64,000 bases of DNA, taken from the NCBI GenBank assembly GCA_023391625.1, contig JAEWAN010000034.1:868001-932000 (forward strand). Reading direction: 5' to 3'. This document shows positions 30,001-36,439 of the stretch, one piece after another. This DNA comes from Bacteroidota bacterium. Lineage in GTDB: Bacteria; Bacteroidota; Bacteroidia; Bacteroidales; Paludibacteraceae. The notes under the pieces were generated by a model, which saw only the letters and a list, made by a program, of their open reading frames with translations, ran no database searches and was not told the origin of the DNA. Numbering within the stretch: the stretch's first letter is position 1; every line of letters begins with the position of its first letter. The position numbers and the translations under genes were made by a program.

Positions 30001-30692
30001 TTCAACCGCTCAAAAGCCCGGATAATACCTTCCGATTCCTGGGCTACTTTAGTACTCTCCCAAACAAACTCTTTCATCCGCTGCGCTGCATTTACAAGGA
30101 ATCCGATAAACTTTGTCGCTACATTTCCGAGGAACACAGACATGCCGCCCCTGAGGGTTGCGCCGGTTTTGCTTACTTGCTTCCCCGCATTATTCAGCTC
30201 ACCCATCCGGCCGGTAACCTGGCTTAATTCCTTTTGTAATTTTGCATAAGTTTCCGGACTGGATGATTGAGAAGTATTTTCTAATTGCCAGGAAAGACTT
30301 GAAGCCCGCTGCTGCAGTTGAGCCATGGTCATATCCTCAATTTTCATCGTCTCAATCAGCTTATCATGTTGCCGGGTGTTCGTCTGAATGGCTTTCGTAT
30401 TATTCTGTATCGTCTGAGTGGTGCGGGCTATGCTCTCACGCTGGGCCTCGGTAAGGGCTTTCAGTTCTTTATACTTTATGCCCATGGTTTGACCGGCTTT
30501 TTCCAACTTACGCAGTTCACGCTCATTAGCGGCCAACTCTTTCTGCCTGCGTTTCAATGAATCCGAAAGAGTTTTATTGGCTTTTTCAAGCTGGTAAGTA
30601 GAGGCTGTTATTTTTTGAAGTTCTGCCTGTACGCCGGTGGCTTCGAGATCCAAAACCCACCGGATCTGATCGTCTTTTAATTTTGTTGCCAT
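27090..30692 (-). CDS. Phage tail tape measure protein
   Basis: The 1200-residue protein has an N-terminal coiled coil (about 20-170), a tape-measure core (about 195-350, FIGFLVNAAQRMKEFVWEST ... LVNSIVDGIGRKSS), a second long coiled coil with many Glu/Gln/Lys heptads (about 570-990) and a hydrophobic pair of segments (about 1010-1065, GAATAVGIMNAWA and AGIMTAILGVTAAAQIAAA). This is the classic layout. At about 1.5 A per residue a tail near 150-180 nm would be expected (rule of thumb, not measured). Confidence 0.92.
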   Translation of the reverse strand: MATKLKDDQIRWVLDLEATGVQAELQKITASTYQLEKANKTLSDSLKRRQKELAANERELRKLEKAGQTMGIKYKELKALTEAQRESIARTTQTIQNNTKAIQTNTRQHDKLIETMKIEDMTMAQLQQRASSLSWQLENTSQSSSPETYAKLQKELSQVTGRMGELNNAGKQVSKTGATLRGGMSVFLGNVATKFIGFLVNAAQRMKEFVWESTKVAQESEGIIRAFERLNQPDLLSNLRQATRGTVSDLQLMKSAVRADNFNIPLESFGNMLKFAQQRAIDTGESVDYLVNSIVDGIGRKSSLVLDNLGISAARLQNEVKKTGDFSQAAIKIINEELEKQGELALTGADRAQQSAVKWENAQLKVGRRFQWIRNIWNSLSGDMADTVSDLMGDMKSANQVYDDQISKVAGLEANTVPLLIRYDELASKTKLNATEQAELNSIIKQISLSIPGAVSKFDEYGNAIELNTDKAYAFIEAEKARLKFLNGDAIQETEKNIKDIEQQMLELQTKHSLGGKQVYSGGGVGSPGSYSFYKYTEEEMKGFLKQITDLGNNLKLEQDKLNILTGKSLEEQLEAQKATIEQRKAFNEMNKAELDKWINDEKNADSEYMKLAKDIYQFRFGTVDDPAVTERQQKSIDNLMKNTEALLKVEERAYTERLKKANLYEVDVTKLTQEQLDKRAELEEDHFKRIEEISKEAENARYRSEKKNMGLDGDPRKMTDDQKKALEILEAQHQDNLERIEEEGEKRRLDSARSFDQAFLNAYAQARDSLLKAQEANYKAEQLALLASLRDKKISQEQYEQELRELEQKNLDERIAIRESYADMVSGMERDVTQEQIEALNENNEQLTDLMNQAESQRLNNDIDFEERRKAIQQQYGLLSIADQQKMEMEALQELYDQELISEEEFQQAKLAIKLKYAQQYVGQAQQLISAASDAVTALQNAETAGVQAEYEKQHTALKKNLDAGIISQEQYNQQKEKLEYEQKEKELEVQKKFADAQFALKVAEIGAATAVGIMNAWASSMTLGPIAGPIMAGIMTAILGVTAAAQIAAAKKERDRVKNTTLEASSSGSASTASIQLNSSPGFAGSTSADQYEYAGNASANTGSYAGDYVVEQPELKEPALLSHSRGIERAARRGARTPADDDIAGTAASLENAAAQFNEAVDKFAVTRVRGDWNISEFHEADSQYNDSMNLGNRRNK

Positions 30693-30693
30693 G

Positions 30694-31053
30694 TTATTCT
30701 GATTTTACTGCATTTTCCAACTGTTTCCTGATATTTTCCTTTATTTCTTCTGTCAAGCCATACCTCAATTCCCCATAGGTATGACGAAAAGCCCCAAACA
30801 ACGGACGGGTATATAACTTACGCACGCCAAAATCCTGAAAACGGAGGTACTTCACGATATTAGCAACCAATAGGAAACGACTGCCTGATGCCTGTAATAC
30901 ATAGTCCGGATTATCTAATGACTGAAAGAGCGTACCGGTACGTTCCTTAAGACGGGCATGAGCATTCTCCCCCTGTATTCTAAATACAAAATCTGCCGTA
31001 TTGAGCAGTTTATCGGTAATAAATTTTTGTTTGATAATATTCTCTGAAATCAT
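30694..31053 (-). CDS. HK97 gp10-like head-tail/tail completion protein (tentative)
   Basis: The 119-residue protein shows the order RTGTLFQSLDNPDYVLQASG ... VKYLRFQDFGVRKLYTRP ... ELRYGLTEEIKENIRK. An xTGxL motif, then small residues, then Y-x-x-F-x-x-FG is the pattern of HK97 gp10-like joining proteins, but the match is from memory and weak. It lies 1 bp before the tape measure gene. Its start codon is preceded by a late promoter element and a 16-bp palindrome (31055-31070). Confidence 0.45.
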   Translation of the reverse strand: MISENIIKQKFITDKLLNTADFVFRIQGENAHARLKERTGTLFQSLDNPDYVLQASGSRFLLVANIVKYLRFQDFGVRKLYTRPLFGAFRHTYGELRYGLTEEIKENIRKQLENAVKSE

Positions 31054-31064
31054 ACGTAAAAATT

Positions 31065-31110
31065 TTTACGCTAAAGTGGGAAAGAAAAGGAAGGAATTAA
31101 AGGACAAAAA
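31065..31110 (-). promoter_or_regulatory. Late promoter element, copy 2
   Basis: GTCCTTTA starts at 31105 on the minus strand and the -7-like octamer CACTTTAG ends at 31071, exactly 34 nt away; GCGTAAAAATT follows. The gene start is 18 nt further. The upstream T-run belongs to the terminator at 31106-31136. Confidence 0.6.
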
Positions 31111-31136
31111 ATAAGCCCCGCATTTCTGCGAGGCTT
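31106..31136 (-). terminator. Intrinsic terminator upstream of the tape-measure operon
   Basis: On the minus strand AAGCCTCGC pairs with GCGGGGCTT (one T-G wobble) and is followed by ATTTTTT. The wobble would be a mismatch on the plus strand, so it acts leftward, ending the 31802-31157 unit. Confidence 0.75.
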
Positions 31137-31156
31137 AGTCCGAAATATGGAAAGGA

Positions 31157-31495
31157 TTACAGGCCGAAGAGGTCTTTCAGCTTTTTATTGACCGACTGCC
31201 GGGTTCGTTCGGCAGACAGGTTTTTATAGGCATCCTTTGCCTTGGGATCGCCGACATTTTCTTCCAGGTCGATGTTCAATTTCAAATTGCCTTCGGCAAC
31301 TCCCTGCCGGTACCAGGCATGCGCTTCGCTATCCGGATCCTGCAGTTGACCTAACAACCCTACCGGATCGGTTTTCTGCGCCAGTAAAGTGCATGTATCT
31401 TCATATGAGAGCTGGAGCTCACCGCACCGGAACAGGGCTTCCTGCAAGCTCATATCCGACAGGATCCGTTTATTATCTTTATTTTCACTGCTCAT
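31157..31495 (-). CDS. Small late protein upstream of the tape measure, unknown
   Basis: This 112-residue acidic protein has no recognised domain. The middle segment (QEALFRCGELQLSYEDTCTLLAQ) looks helical, like a small terminase or chaperone helix-turn-helix, and the end is basic (RQSVNKKLKDLFGL). Its ATG overlaps the stop of a 28-codon frame (ATGA). A tail assembly chaperone is possible from position. Confidence 0.6.
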   Translation of the reverse strand: MSSENKDNKRILSDMSLQEALFRCGELQLSYEDTCTLLAQKTDPVGLLGQLQDPDSEAHAWYRQGVAEGNLKLNIDLEENVGDPKAKDAYKNLSAERTRQSVNKKLKDLFGL

Positions 31496-31578
31496 TTTCC
31501 AAATACTGTTTTATTTTTCCATGTAAAATTACTAAATACCGCCATTAAATTTCCGATTTTTACATTTACATCGTTCAT
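31492..31578 (-). CDS. 28-residue small protein between two overlapping late genes
   Basis: The frame begins MNDVNVKIGNLM and ends TVFGK. Both ends share ATGA with the neighbours: its ATG overlaps the stop of the 75-residue gene and its TGA overlaps the next ATG, the usual sign of translational coupling. It fills the only gap between those genes. No homologue is recognised. Confidence 0.45.
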   Translation of the reverse strand: MNDVNVKIGNLMAVFSNFTWKNKTVFGK

Positions 31579-31802
31579 TGCTCGCCCCCTTTCTCCGTAA
31601 TCAGGACGGTAAATATAAAACGGTCGGTGGAAATCATGTAACTGGCGGAATTATTTTCCTGGTAGCAGGAAACAAGGGCGGAATCCGTTTTCTTAAAGAT
31701 TTTTCTGGCGTTCAGGAATAAAATCCGGATCAGGGCCATCAGCCCGTTTCGGTTCAGCGTATCAGCCTTGCTGATTACGGCAGGAAGGGATTGTTTTTTC
31801 AT
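31575..31802 (-). CDS. Small late protein, unknown
   Basis: This 75-residue basic protein begins MKKQSLPAVISKADTLNRN and contains ALIRILFLNARKIFKKTDSALVSCYQE. No domain is recognised. It starts just left of the structured intergenic region 31805-32006 and is followed by the 28- and 112-residue genes with ATGA overlaps. It could also be the first of a small assembly-chaperone set before the tape measure. Confidence 0.5.
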   Translation of the reverse strand: MKKQSLPAVISKADTLNRNGLMALIRILFLNARKIFKKTDSALVSCYQENNSASYMISTDRFIFTVLITEKGGEQ

Positions 31803-31804
31803 TT

Positions 31805-32006
31805 GAGATCTTTAGCATTTTGGTTATGAGGCAAAAACAAAGCAGTGCCTGCATCCTGCTGCTAAAGATCTCCATACGGAACTTATACCGGTCTTACCGG
31901 CTCAGAATACGGCACTGCCGTTTATGATAATACAATATTTTCAGACATAAAAAAACCACCTGTCTTGTAGCGGTGGAACAAATGTTCCGTATAAAAGTCT
32001 TTAGCA
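31805..32006 (-). promoter_or_regulatory. Intergenic region with mutually exclusive pairings
   Basis: Segment 31860-31882 can pair perfectly over 13 bp with 31805-31817 or over 18 of 23 bp with 31984-32006, but not with both. An 8-bp arm pair (31842-31849 with 31911-31918) and a terminator (31949-31976) lie inside. The layout resembles an attenuator in the leader of the 75-residue gene. Confidence 0.4.
31949..31976 (-). terminator. Intrinsic terminator after the moron lipoprotein gene
   Basis: On the minus strand CCACC (31976-31972) pairs with GGTGG (31960-31956) over an 11-nt loop and runs into T7. It ends the transcript of the island 34622-32052. Confidence 0.7.
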
Positions 32007-32051
32007 CTACAAAAATAAGTGATTTTTCTGAATTAGCAAATAAATAGTATC

Positions 32052-32459
32052 TTATTTTATTCGGGTAAGAGTGAAATCTGAAGCTGCTATGTGACCCAAA
32101 AATGCGGAAAAAATTACCCAACCTTTCATGTTTTTATCATCTATTTTCTCAAGTCGAAAGGAAACTTGTCGACCTTCTTCTTTTTCCCCAGAATAAAAAC
32201 TGCGAGGATAGTTTATAAATAAAGAATCTCCTTCCATAGTCCAAGATGAACTTTGTGAATCATACGTAATACCCTTATCTTCATCTTTAACCGTATGATC
32301 TTCCAATAATGTTACCGTGAGGAAATCAACACCGAGAATAGATTCTTCAAATTCCGCTCTCCAGGTTGAATTTTCCAAACGGGAATAATCTATTTTCTCC
32401 TCACAGGAAGAAAAAGTCAGCAGGAAAACAGCTGCTATAAACAAAGTGATTTTTTTCAT
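32052..32459 (-). CDS. Prophage moron: lipocalin-like lipoprotein
   Basis: The 135-residue protein has a lipoprotein signal with lipobox FSSC followed by EEK. Acidic residues directly after the Cys resemble the Bacteroidetes surface-export signal. The mature part (NSTWRAEF, VTLLEDHTVKD, SWTMEGDSLFINYP) has the small lipocalin/META-like beta pattern also seen in the chromosomal gene at 58377. A phage surface lipoprotein could block superinfection; this is inference. Confidence 0.7.
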   Translation of the reverse strand: MKKITLFIAAVFLLTFSSCEEKIDYSRLENSTWRAEFEESILGVDFLTVTLLEDHTVKDEDKGITYDSQSSSWTMEGDSLFINYPRSFYSGEKEEGRQVSFRLEKIDDKNMKGWVIFSAFLGHIAASDFTLTRIK

Positions 32460-32470
32460 AATTAAAAGTT

Positions 32471-32917
32471 TTAAAATAATCTTTGTTGCTCGTTTAATTT
32501 TTTACTTGACTTATATTTTGAAACCCACTTCTCCAACAAATCATCATTCGTATTTTTAGCCCGGTTCTCCAGATACCAAATCAAATGATTTTCAGAGATA
32601 AACTTCAATCTCCGGTAGGGAGAACTATTTTGATTCAGCCTGTTTTCCAAATCCACAATAAAATTATCTTCTACATTTTCAATAATCTTATTGCTGATAA
32701 TCACCACATCAATGTCTTTATCTAGATCTTTATTCCGTGCAAACGCCCCTAAATTACCCAAAGCCTGAAAGAGATAATCTGTATTCCCTTCAAAAGAACT
32801 CGTAAAAAACACTTCTTTACCGTAAAATCCGTTTAACTCATCTATACTGCTGTAATTCATAATAGTCAAAAGGTTAAGCCCTTCTGATGTTATTTTCACT
32901 GATTCTTTTTTAGCCAT
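32471..32917 (-). CDS. BRCT-like small protein (tentative)
   Basis: The 148-residue protein reads GKEVFFTSSFEGNTDYLFQALGNLGAF...DIDVVIISNK...KFISENHLIWYLENR, the beta-alpha-alpha-beta-alpha order and G-x-x-V-x-x-T/S-x-x-F spacing of a BRCT domain with the final W/Y-L. It starts 6 bp after the exonuclease-BRCT gene, so both may bind the same partner. The assignment is by eye. Confidence 0.5.
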   Translation of the reverse strand: MAKKESVKITSEGLNLLTIMNYSSIDELNGFYGKEVFFTSSFEGNTDYLFQALGNLGAFARNKDLDKDIDVVIISNKIIENVEDNFIVDLENRLNQNSSPYRRLKFISENHLIWYLENRAKNTNDDLLEKWVSKYKSSKKLNEQQRLF

Positions 32918-32923
32918 ATTTTT

Positions 32924-33796
32924 TTATTCATTAAACAATGGATCAAATATTTCTATTAAATCATCTTCCGAAAGGGTCATAATATCAATGCCTTTTTGCC
33001 GTAACTGCTCTATTTGCTCCATTTTTTTAGGACCAGCTCCGGAGCCCATACAAACAATATCTGTTCTGGCAGATATAGAAGTATTAACATCAGCACCCAG
33101 TTTTTTTAATTTCATTGCCAGTTCTTCCCGATACGGAAAAGCAGAAAAAACCCCGGTTATCACTACTTTTTTATTATAAAATACCGTCGTATCATTCACA
33201 ACCTGATCAAGATCCTGCACCAACGCTTCTTTTGATAACTTTTTCTTTTCCAACTGTTCTGCAGAAAGAGTCCTTTTCTTTTTAGGAATCTTAGGATAAA
33301 CCAATTCTGAAGGTTCTACTCCTTTCAGATATTCAATAAACGCTAATGCACACGCACGGGCATCAGATAAACCGTCATGGTGGTTATCTAACTCTATATT
33401 CAATGCTGCAGCAACTTCATTCAACCTTCTATTTTCATAGATCTTCATTGTACAAATATACGAAAGCACACGAGGCATTTCCTTACTATAATATTCACAA
33501 GCCCGATATAACACATTGCTGTCAAAATCAACATTATGAGCCACGACGACTTCATGTTCGAGATATCGTTTTATCTCATCCCATAAATCTCCGAATTCCG
33601 AACAATTTTCCGTTTTATCCGGAGTTATATGGTGCACATCAATACAATGCTGATCATACTTATTTCCCGGCGGTTTAATCAAAAACTCTTTTTCTTCCGC
33701 AATTTTCCCTGACCGGACAACTACAATACCAAGCTGGCAAGGCATTTCCGCTGTTGCCGTTTCAAAATCAATAGCAACAAAATTGACCTTCTCCAT
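32924..33796 (-). CDS. DEDDh exonuclease fused to a BRCT domain
   Basis: The 290-residue protein has a DnaQ-like domain (about 1-165): Exo I FVAIDFETA, Exo II VVAHNVDFDSNVL, Exo III HHDGLSDARACA with the catalytic His and Asp. A basic linker leads to a BRCT domain (about 210-288, NKKVVITGVFSAF...LKKLGADVNTSISARTDIVC). Such fusions act as 3'-5' exonucleases in DNA repair or polymerase proofreading. It lies in a non-structural island among the late genes. Confidence 0.85.
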   Translation of the reverse strand: MEKVNFVAIDFETATAEMPCQLGIVVVRSGKIAEEKEFLIKPPGNKYDQHCIDVHHITPDKTENCSEFGDLWDEIKRYLEHEVVVAHNVDFDSNVLYRACEYYSKEMPRVLSYICTMKIYENRRLNEVAAALNIELDNHHDGLSDARACALAFIEYLKGVEPSELVYPKIPKKKRTLSAEQLEKKKLSKEALVQDLDQVVNDTTVFYNKKVVITGVFSAFPYREELAMKLKKLGADVNTSISARTDIVCMGSGAGPKKMEQIEQLRQKGIDIMTLSEDDLIEIFDPLFNE

Positions 33797-33816
33797 GATT
33801 CATCCTGATTTACTAA

Positions 33817-34440
33817 TTAAATATCTGATTGTATCTTCCTAAAATTACTTTCCTTTATACTGTCAGACTCAGACTTATAATACATGTCCCAATAATCCTT
33901 GGAATAAGTATTATAATCCTCCGTTATTTCATAACGCTCAAGTTGATGACGATCCGGTCTATAATATGAAATATGTAAATTCCACTCATCATCATTATCA
34001 AAATCATTTTTACTTATAGAAATTGTTTTTTCTTTTCCATACCAATAACATGATTTTTTTTCTGTTTTATGGGGATCTCCATATTTTACTGTATATATTT
34101 CAACCAAGGCATTATATGCGGTATCTGCTTTTCCTAAAAAATTATCAATATCTCTAGTTTTAACAGTAAAATCAACTAAAGAATCATTATGGAATGCTCC
34201 ATATGTTGAAAAATAGAAACGTATGCCGTCCAGCCTTTCGTCCAAAAATTTATATCCTAAATCATAATATCCTGCTCTCTTAAGCTTAGCAATAACAATT
34301 GCCTTATGCTCTCCCAAGCGGATATCAAACATGGTTGAATCATTCAGAATTTCTTTTATATTCTTAGACTCTGTATTGGATGAATTTGTACATCCGACTA
34401 AAAATACAAGCAGCAAAAGGAACAGGCTTATTTTTTTCAT
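33817..34440 (-). CDS. Prophage moron: lipoprotein of unknown function
   Basis: The 207-residue protein has a lipoprotein signal LFLLLLVFLVGC. The mature part contains DIRLGEHKAIVIAKLKRAGY, GIRFYFSTYG and a charged, Tyr-rich end. No family is recognised. It is 20 bp after the 53-residue membrane protein and 20 bp before the exonuclease-BRCT gene, so the island looks like a single transcript. Confidence 0.65.
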   Translation of the reverse strand: MKKISLFLLLLVFLVGCTNSSNTESKNIKEILNDSTMFDIRLGEHKAIVIAKLKRAGYYDLGYKFLDERLDGIRFYFSTYGAFHNDSLVDFTVKTRDIDNFLGKADTAYNALVEIYTVKYGDPHKTEKKSCYWYGKEKTISISKNDFDNDDEWNLHISYYRPDRHQLERYEITEDYNTYSKDYWDMYYKSESDSIKESNFRKIQSDI

Positions 34441-34460
34441 AACTTTATTATTAATATAAC

Positions 34461-34622
34461 TTACTCTTTCGTTTTAAATATCTCAACAAACTCAAGAAAC
34501 ATTTCTTTGACAGATTCAAAATCAAATATACATTCCAGGATAAAGAAAATCAAACCGATTACTATACCTGCAATAATGTAATCTTTCCTTAACCGGGGAT
34601 GAATATAAATTTTCTCCTTCAT
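34461..34622 (-). CDS. Single-pass small membrane protein (53 residues)
   Basis: The frame MKEKIYIHPRLRKDYI is followed by one strong membrane helix (IAGIVIGLIFFILECIF) and an acidic tail (DFESVKEMFLEFVEIF). It starts 11 nt from a TACTTTTG box and ends 20 nt before the lipoprotein gene, so it is probably the first gene of the moron island. Confidence 0.6.
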   Translation of the reverse strand: MKEKIYIHPRLRKDYIIAGIVIGLIFFILECIFDFESVKEMFLEFVEIFKTKE

Positions 34623-34632
34623 ATGCTTTTTA

Positions 34633-34640
34633 CAAAAGTA
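34633..34640 (-). promoter_or_regulatory. Candidate promoter of the moron island
   Basis: TACTTTTG on the minus strand matches TAnnTTTG; TTTG at 34657-34654 is only 13 bp upstream, shorter than usual. It lacks the GTCCTTT element of the structural units, so the island may be transcribed in the lysogen. Confidence 0.35.
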
Positions 34641-34828
34641 GTTAATATTTTAACAAATAAAGGTAATACAATGGTAAATTACAGGTAAAAAATACTTTTT
34701 TAGTATGAAAAACATTATATTTGACATGTAATTATGATTTTTCATAATACATTTATTTAATTTATCTACATCGATACGAAGTGTTGCGAAACACGTCTTT
34801 AATCCAATGTTTTTAATAATCCAAAATG

Positions 34829-34864
34829 ATAAAAGGTAAACATTGTGAAATGCTTACCTTTTAT
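34829..34864 (-). terminator. Second terminator hairpin after the spanin-like gene
   Basis: ATAAAAGGTAA (34829-34839) pairs with TTACCTTTTAT (34854-34864), a perfect 11-bp stem with U-rich flank on the minus strand. It follows the hairpin at 34868-34897 and separates the portal-lysis unit from the moron island. Confidence 0.6.
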
Positions 34865-34867
34865 TCT

Positions 34868-34897
34868 AAAATGCGGAATTTCGCAACCCCGCATTTT
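34868..34897 (-). terminator. First terminator hairpin after the spanin-like gene
   Basis: AAAATGCGG (34868-34876) pairs with CCGCATTTT (34889-34897). Its loop holds TTTCGCAAC (34879-34887), which also pairs with GTTGCGAAA at 34783-34791, so an alternative fold exists. Confidence 0.55.
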
Positions 34898-34919
34898 CAC
34901 AACAAACTAAAAAAACACA

Positions 34920-35522
34920 TCAAAATTTATATTTCAACAAGAAAGAATGATACGAATTAAATGCCTTCGAATTACTATTATTCAGGTTGTAAGAATATTC
35001 TATCCCCCAATGATCAATAAACACTCCCCCGCCTACAGCCAAAGTCCGGTTCGTGGAATAACCGGCGGAAAGGAAAGGTTCTAAAGCCCTTTTTTTCGTA
35101 ATTGTACGTACTTCCGTTACCGGGGTATAATTGTAAGACAAACCGGTCATCCGGTTATACTGCACTTCGGCCGTGAGGTCAAAACGTCCCTGTTCGTTAT
35201 CAAAAAGGGTTTCCTTATAGGTGCGTTTAAGCAGGTAATCAGCCAAAACGGCCAGGGTATCCACCTGGATTTCTTTTTCCACTTCCCGGATGATTTCCAC
35301 CGTGTCCTGACCTTCCGTATAATACAGCAAGGGAACAGACGGAAGAACGGATAAACCGGAGCTTTCCGCTTTCACCGGAACAAGCTGATGATGTACATAG
35401 GATCCTTGCTGTGCCGGCTGCTTTTCATACCTTACCTCTACCCTGTCCGGCAGCGTAATACGCCCGGCCAGCAATCCGGCCAAAAAGAGAATCAAACCGG
35501 TAAGAATATGCCTGATTTTCAT
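34920..35522 (-). CDS. Envelope-spanning lysis protein candidate (DUF6808-like, spanin-like)
   Basis: The 200-residue protein has an N-terminal membrane anchor (ILTGLILFLAGLLAG), a periplasmic stretch with a short helix (DTVEIIREVEKEIQVDTLAVLADYLLKRTY) and a C-terminal beta-strand-rich end with aromatic terminus (SFLLKYKF), like outer-membrane barrel strands. It overlaps the endolysin gene by 4 bp, where spanins usually lie. A single protein anchored in both membranes would be a u-spanin-like design; this is inference. Confidence 0.5.
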   Translation of the reverse strand: MKIRHILTGLILFLAGLLAGRITLPDRVEVRYEKQPAQQGSYVHHQLVPVKAESSGLSVLPSVPLLYYTEGQDTVEIIREVEKEIQVDTLAVLADYLLKRTYKETLFDNEQGRFDLTAEVQYNRMTGLSYNYTPVTEVRTITKKRALEPFLSAGYSTNRTLAVGGGVFIDHWGIEYSYNLNNSNSKAFNSYHSFLLKYKF

Positions 35523-35935
35523 TTTCTCAATTCAAAATGCGGGTAATCTTTCATTTTCCAGTCCCCGCCCCATTCTATTTTTATTCCGAGCGTAAGGGCT
35601 GTTTCTTTGATATGGGAGGCTATGCGTTTCAGCCCTTCTACATTGTTCACCTGCACACGGCCGTTTACATAAGGATACAGGTCTACCGCATAGCCGTAAC
35701 CGTCCGCTTTAAGCTGATGGTTTGACTTTTTACGGATACCGTCACAATTCGTTACAATATGGCCCGGTTTAGTTCTTCCCTGTGCATACAGGGCTTGCTG
35801 TTCCTCCACGGTACGCACTCCGTTCGTAATAGTAAAATCAACCGGGCTTTCTTTAATCGCTTCTTCCATCAACCGGACAAGTTCGGGATGAATGCCTTTC
35901 AGGTTATTCCGGCTTCTTTGACTGAATTTGTTCAT
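35519..35935 (-). CDS. M15-family peptidase endolysin (Ply500-like)
   Basis: The 138-residue protein has the M15 metal motifs SNHQLKADGYGYAVDLYP (SxHx6-7AxD) and DWKMKDYPHFEL (PHFEL). These belong to L-alanyl-D-glutamate (LD-) endopeptidases of phage lysis. There is no signal peptide, so release would depend on the holin encoded just upstream. The start overlaps the holin end by 32 bp and the stop overlaps the spanin-like gene by 4 bp. Confidence 0.88.
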   Translation of the reverse strand: MNKFSQRSRNNLKGIHPELVRLMEEAIKESPVDFTITNGVRTVEEQQALYAQGRTKPGHIVTNCDGIRKKSNHQLKADGYGYAVDLYPYVNGRVQVNNVEGLKRIASHIKETALTLGIKIEWGGDWKMKDYPHFELRK

Positions 35936-36416
35936 TTTCGTCTTTTTTTACAAGGTTACTTATATATTCGAAAACTTCTCTCTCCTTAATCTTATCCAGC
36001 ATTTGAAGGGTTTTCAGCACATCTTCCGATAATTGCTTTTTTTGTTTATCGCCTGCCTTCTCCAGGATGGAACGGCCTTCCACAAATATGATGATATACA
36101 GCGATATCATGATAGTGGCATACGGAATGGCGGGGATAAAGGAGTTAAAGGAAACGATTACATACTCCAAGGCGCAATCTATAAGCAGCGCAAGCATGAG
36201 AGCGGATACGTACATCACAAATTTACTCACCGTGCGTTTAAAGCCATAGGACATACGGGCTTCATTTCGTTGCCGGGCTTTATAGACGCCGGAAATCAAA
36301 TCGGCGATAACGGCCAATATGACCAAGCCCCAAAAAATCACTTCCACCAGCATTTTACTGGAAAAGGTATCGTAATCTCCTTCTAACAAGGAATGTATAA
36401 ATAAATAAGTCTGCAT
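35904..36416 (-). CDS. Phage holin
   Basis: The 170-residue protein has three to four membrane segments (EVIFWGLVILAVIADLISG; FVMYVSALMLALLIDCAL; IPYATIMISLYIIIFV) with the family phrase DLISGVYKARQRNEARMS...GFKRTV between the first two, and a charged cytoplasmic tail. This is the toxin-secretion/phage-lysis holin family. It times release of the M15 endolysin. Confidence 0.85.
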   Translation of the reverse strand: MQTYLFIHSLLEGDYDTFSSKMLVEVIFWGLVILAVIADLISGVYKARQRNEARMSYGFKRTVSKFVMYVSALMLALLIDCALEYVIVSFNSFIPAIPYATIMISLYIIIFVEGRSILEKAGDKQKKQLSEDVLKTLQMLDKIKEREVFEYISNLVKKDENEQIQSKKPE

Positions 36417-36439
36417 ATTTTAAAAAAAATAGATTATAC

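Noticed and set aside
27132..30560. Several plus-strand open frames opposite the tape measure gene
   Set aside because: They are antisense shadows of a strongly helical, repetitive gene, with no motifs or promoter.
31894..32121. A 75-codon minus-strand frame across the structured leader
   Set aside because: It overlaps a terminator and the end of the lipoprotein gene in another frame, and has no protein-like features.
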